The notes below the pieces were generated by a model, which saw only the letters and a list, made by a program, of their open reading frames with translations, searched no databases and was not told the origin of the DNA. A DNA stretch of 54,932 bases from Syntrophosphaera sp035450685. GTDB lineage: Bacteria; Cloacimonadota; Cloacimonadia; Cloacimonadales; Cloacimonadaceae. How positions within the stretch are numbered: position 1 is the stretch's first letter; each line of letters starts with the position of its first letter. The stretch covers positions 1 to 54,932 of the forward strand of contig DAOTNF010000018.1 of the NCBI GenBank assembly GCA_035450685.1, given 5' to 3'. Position numbers and translations under genes: made by a program. Shown here piece by piece: positions 52,645 to 54,932 of the stretch.

Positions 52645-54186
52645 ATGGTTGGAATAGTGCGCACTTACACCACGATAGGGATAGACGGGCAACAGCTCAC
52701 TGTGGAGTGTGACGCCACCTCTCAGGTTTTCGCGGTCACCATCGTGGGCATGGCATCCAACGCGGTCAAGGAAAGCCAGGACCGCATCTTCGCCGCCCTG
52801 CGCAATTCCGGCTGGGACGCCGCCGTGCGCCGCTTCACCATCAACCTTGCCCCGGCGGACATCCGCAAGGACAGCGCCGCCCTCGACCTCCCCATCGCCA
52901 TCGCCGTGCTGCAGTCCATCAAGCAGATTCCGGTGGAATATCTGACCAAGACCGCCCTGATCGGCGAGCTTTCCCTGGATGGCAATCTGCGCCCCGTCAA
53001 GGGAGTGCTGCCCATCGCTTTAGCCGCCAAACGGGATGGCATCGACACCCTCGTCCTGCCTTGGGAAAATGCCGGGGAAGCCGCCATCATTGAAGGATTG
53101 CAGGTAATCCCGGTCACTTCGCTGAAGGAAGCGGCCCTCTTTCTGCGCGGAGAGGCGAAGATTCCGCCCGCCGAGGTGGACCGCGAGCAGATCTTTGCCA
53201 CCTTGAACGCCTTTCCCGTGGATATGCACGACGTGAAGGGGCAGTTTCAGGTCAAGCGCGCCCTGGAAGTCTCCGCCGCCGGAGGCCACAACCTGCTGAT
53301 GCTTGGCCCTCCCGGTTCGGGCAAGACCATGCTGGCCCGGCGCGTGCCCACCATCCTGCCGGAACTCTCGCTGGATGAAGCCCTGGAGGCCACCAAGATC
53401 CACTCCGTGGCGGGCCACTCCAAAGATTTTCACAACGGCATCCTCACCACCCGCCCCTATCGCAGCCCGCATCACACCGTCAGCGATATCGCCCTGATCG
53501 GCGGAGGAGCCTTCCCCCGTCCCGGCGAGGTATCCCTGGCGCATCGCGGAGTGCTGTTTCTGGATGAGCTGCCGGAGTTCAAGCGCGGTGTGCTGGAAGT
53601 GCTGCGCCAGCCCCTGGAGGATGGCATCGTTACCATCTCCCGTGCCTCCCAAAGCCTCACCTTTCCCGCGGAGTTCATGCTCATCGCCTCCATGAACCCC
53701 TGTCCCTGCGGCTATTTCGGCTCCAGCATCCCCAATCACCCCTGCACCTGCGAATATGGCGCCATCCAACGCTACCGCAGCCGAATCTCCGGCCCGCTGC
53801 TGGACCGCATCGACATCCACGTGGAAGTGCCCTCGGTCAGCTATTCCGATCTGGCCTCTTTGCCTTCCGGCGACAGCTCCGCCGACATCCGCGCCAGGGT
53901 CAACCGCGCCCGCGCCATCCAGCGGGAACGCTATGCCAAAGACGGCATCTTCTGCAACGCCCAGATGAACTCCAAACTGCTGCGCAAACACTGCGCGATG
54001 GATGCCCCCAGTCAAAGCCAGATGCAACACGCGATCGACAAGCTGGGCTATTCCGCCCGTGTCTTCGATCGCATCCTCAAGGTGGCGCGCACCATCGCCG
54101 ACCTGGAAGGCCTGGCCGCCATCAAATCCGACCACATCTCCGAAGCCATCCAATACCGCAGCCTGGACCGCAAATACTGGGGCTGA
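52645..54186 (+). CDS. comM: YifB/ComM-family magnesium-chelatase-like AAA+ ATPase
   Basis: 513 aa, normal length. ComM is a branch-migration helicase that helps integrate transforming DNA; the role in non-competent species is unclear. An N-terminal Lon-protease-like domain (VECDATSQVFAVTIVGMASNAVKESQDRI, LPIAIAVLQS, LIGELSLDG) is followed by AAA+ with Walker A GPPGSGKT (221-228) and LFLDELPEF as Walker B. MNPCPCGYFG supplies the conserved cysteines, LLDRIDIHVEVP follows, and the C-terminal domain ends in YRSLDR. The start codon follows GGGTAGGATCAA. TTGACC with TTTACT 17 nt later is a possible promoter in the 105-bp gap. Confidence 0.93.
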   Translation: MVGIVRTYTTIGIDGQQLTVECDATSQVFAVTIVGMASNAVKESQDRIFAALRNSGWDAAVRRFTINLAPADIRKDSAALDLPIAIAVLQSIKQIPVEYLTKTALIGELSLDGNLRPVKGVLPIALAAKRDGIDTLVLPWENAGEAAIIEGLQVIPVTSLKEAALFLRGEAKIPPAEVDREQIFATLNAFPVDMHDVKGQFQVKRALEVSAAGGHNLLMLGPPGSGKTMLARRVPTILPELSLDEALEATKIHSVAGHSKDFHNGILTTRPYRSPHHTVSDIALIGGGAFPRPGEVSLAHRGVLFLDELPEFKRGVLEVLRQPLEDGIVTISRASQSLTFPAEFMLIASMNPCPCGYFGSSIPNHPCTCEYGAIQRYRSRISGPLLDRIDIHVEVPSVSYSDLASLPSGDSSADIRARVNRARAIQRERYAKDGIFCNAQMNSKLLRKHCAMDAPSQSQMQHAIDKLGYSARVFDRILKVARTIADLEGLAAIKSDHISEAIQYRSLDRKYWG

Positions 54187-54189
54187 ATT

Positions 54190-54560
54190 TTGGAAGTTCA
54201 TCCACGAATTACACAAATTAACACGAATTGTTAGACGTGGAAAGGTGGAAAAGTGTTTTGAGGTGGAAAGGTAGAATGGTGAAAAGGTTCCCCCGAAACA
54301 AGTCCACCAAGCTATATATTGTGTCATCCCGGGCTGTCGGGGTCCCCGCCGAAGCGCGTAGCGGTTTGGTGGGGTGACGTTACCCGGGATCCAGTCTTTT
54401 TGAATAATTATCCACAAATTACACAAATTAACACGAATTAAAGGAATAGAATAAGGACAAGCGTTCAACTTAAACACTACCACAAACCCCAAAACACACC
54501 ACACCAGACCCAAAAGCTGTGTCATCCCGGGCTTGACCCGGGATCCAGTCTTTTAAACTC
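54190..54560 (-). repeat. Mosaic of repeat A and short-period repeats
   Basis: CACGAATTA/CACAAATTA units at about 54202 and 54412, GGTGGAAA units at about 54238, a reverse long-loop repeat A at about 54318-54396 (ATCCCGGG/CCCGGGAT around the GGTTTGGTGGGGTGA-containing loop), and a reverse short A at about 54520-54555. Confidence 0.75.
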
Positions 54561-54932
54561 AAAACAAGCACCAGAACCCAACCCCTGCCCCCATATACTG
54601 ATCGCCATTGACCGTCCATTGATATCCAGGCAATCGCCGGCCCAATAATTGGCCGGACTTCAACTGGCTAGCGAATGGAGATCAAGACACCAGTACGGAA
54701 TCACAGTAGCATTCAGTTATACCAATTCCCTTCAGGCAACCCTCACCTGATCCACCCGTCTGGAACGAGAACCCCAATCATTTTTCCCTCGACCCCTCAA
54801 GCCCATTCATGCCAAACCTGCCCCCATATATATAGGTGCTACGATTTATCCACAACAGTCAAGCTTTTGTAAGACAGAGCTCACATCCCCCCGTTTTTTA
54901 AACAAGGCAGGATCAGTTGTTGATTTTCCAGC
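54561..54932. other. Terminal stretch with reverse motif D
   Basis: Motif D occurs in reverse at about 54821-54844 (ATATATATAGGTGCTACG). A short hairpin CGGCC/GGCCG lies near 54638. No gene is recognised before the window ends. Confidence 0.5.

Overview
The window looks like a chromosomal segment of an FCB-group bacterium, most likely a Candidatus Cloacimonadota relative. That placement is inference. It rests on secreted proteins ending in FlgD/type IX-like C-terminal domains, on coding DNA that is clearly GC-rich, and on the gene set (PAD-like secreted protein, alpha-2-macroglobulin, GH130/GH38 sugar locus). No rRNA, tRNA, transposase or CRISPR array was seen.

Layout. 0.1-1.9 kb: a minus-strand pair of a Card1/Can2-like CARF-nuclease and a small winged-helix-type helper. 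3.0-3.7 kb: a two-gene unknown unit with a strong terminator. 4.1-6.9 kb: a secreted PAD-like protein lacking two catalytic residues. 7.4-15.6 kb: housekeeping genes (clpB, a small secreted FTP/PepSY-like protein, groEL with a CIRCE operator, rnhC, an M81 peptidase). 15.6-17.2 kb: a repeat-rich gap with a tandem hairpin array and an aminopeptidase remnant. 17.2-23.4 kb: a giant alpha-2-macroglobulin whose thioester motif is broken. 24.0-24.8 kb: a small lipoprotein operon. 26.9-34.8 kb: a partly AT-rich island holding an AAA+ ATPase with a helper, three PD-(D/E)XK nuclease-like proteins, a compacted DnaE/PHP derivative and an ADP-ribosylglycohydrolase. A roughly 180-bp direct repeat flanks it. 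This is the best candidate for an undescribed (defence-like) system. 35.9-40.0 kb: glycogen phosphorylase and a lamin-tail lipoprotein. 40.7-52.5 kb: a UDG-like glycosylase, then a tightly coupled sugar operon. The operon encodes a binding-protein/permease fusion, a permease with a huge extracytoplasmic insert, GH38, GH20, GH130 and a secreted CBM9-like protein, and it fits import and cytoplasmic breakdown of mannose/GlcNAc oligosaccharides such as N-glycan cores. 52.6-54.2 kb: YifB/ComM-type AAA+ ATPase.

The intergenic DNA is unusual. Nearly every long gap is a mosaic of a few repeat families: (A) a hairpin with a GGATCCCGGG-type arm, about thirty full or partial copies, with compensatory changes between arms; (B) a roughly 90-bp block of four consecutive small hairpins, seven copies; (C) a roughly 40-bp palindrome with a TTATAA centre, five copies, often with a linked motif D (CGTAGCACCTATATA) and, in four copies, a ribosome-binding-site-like GGAGGGCGG-ATGAAG module; and several degenerate short repeats of 9-12 nt period.
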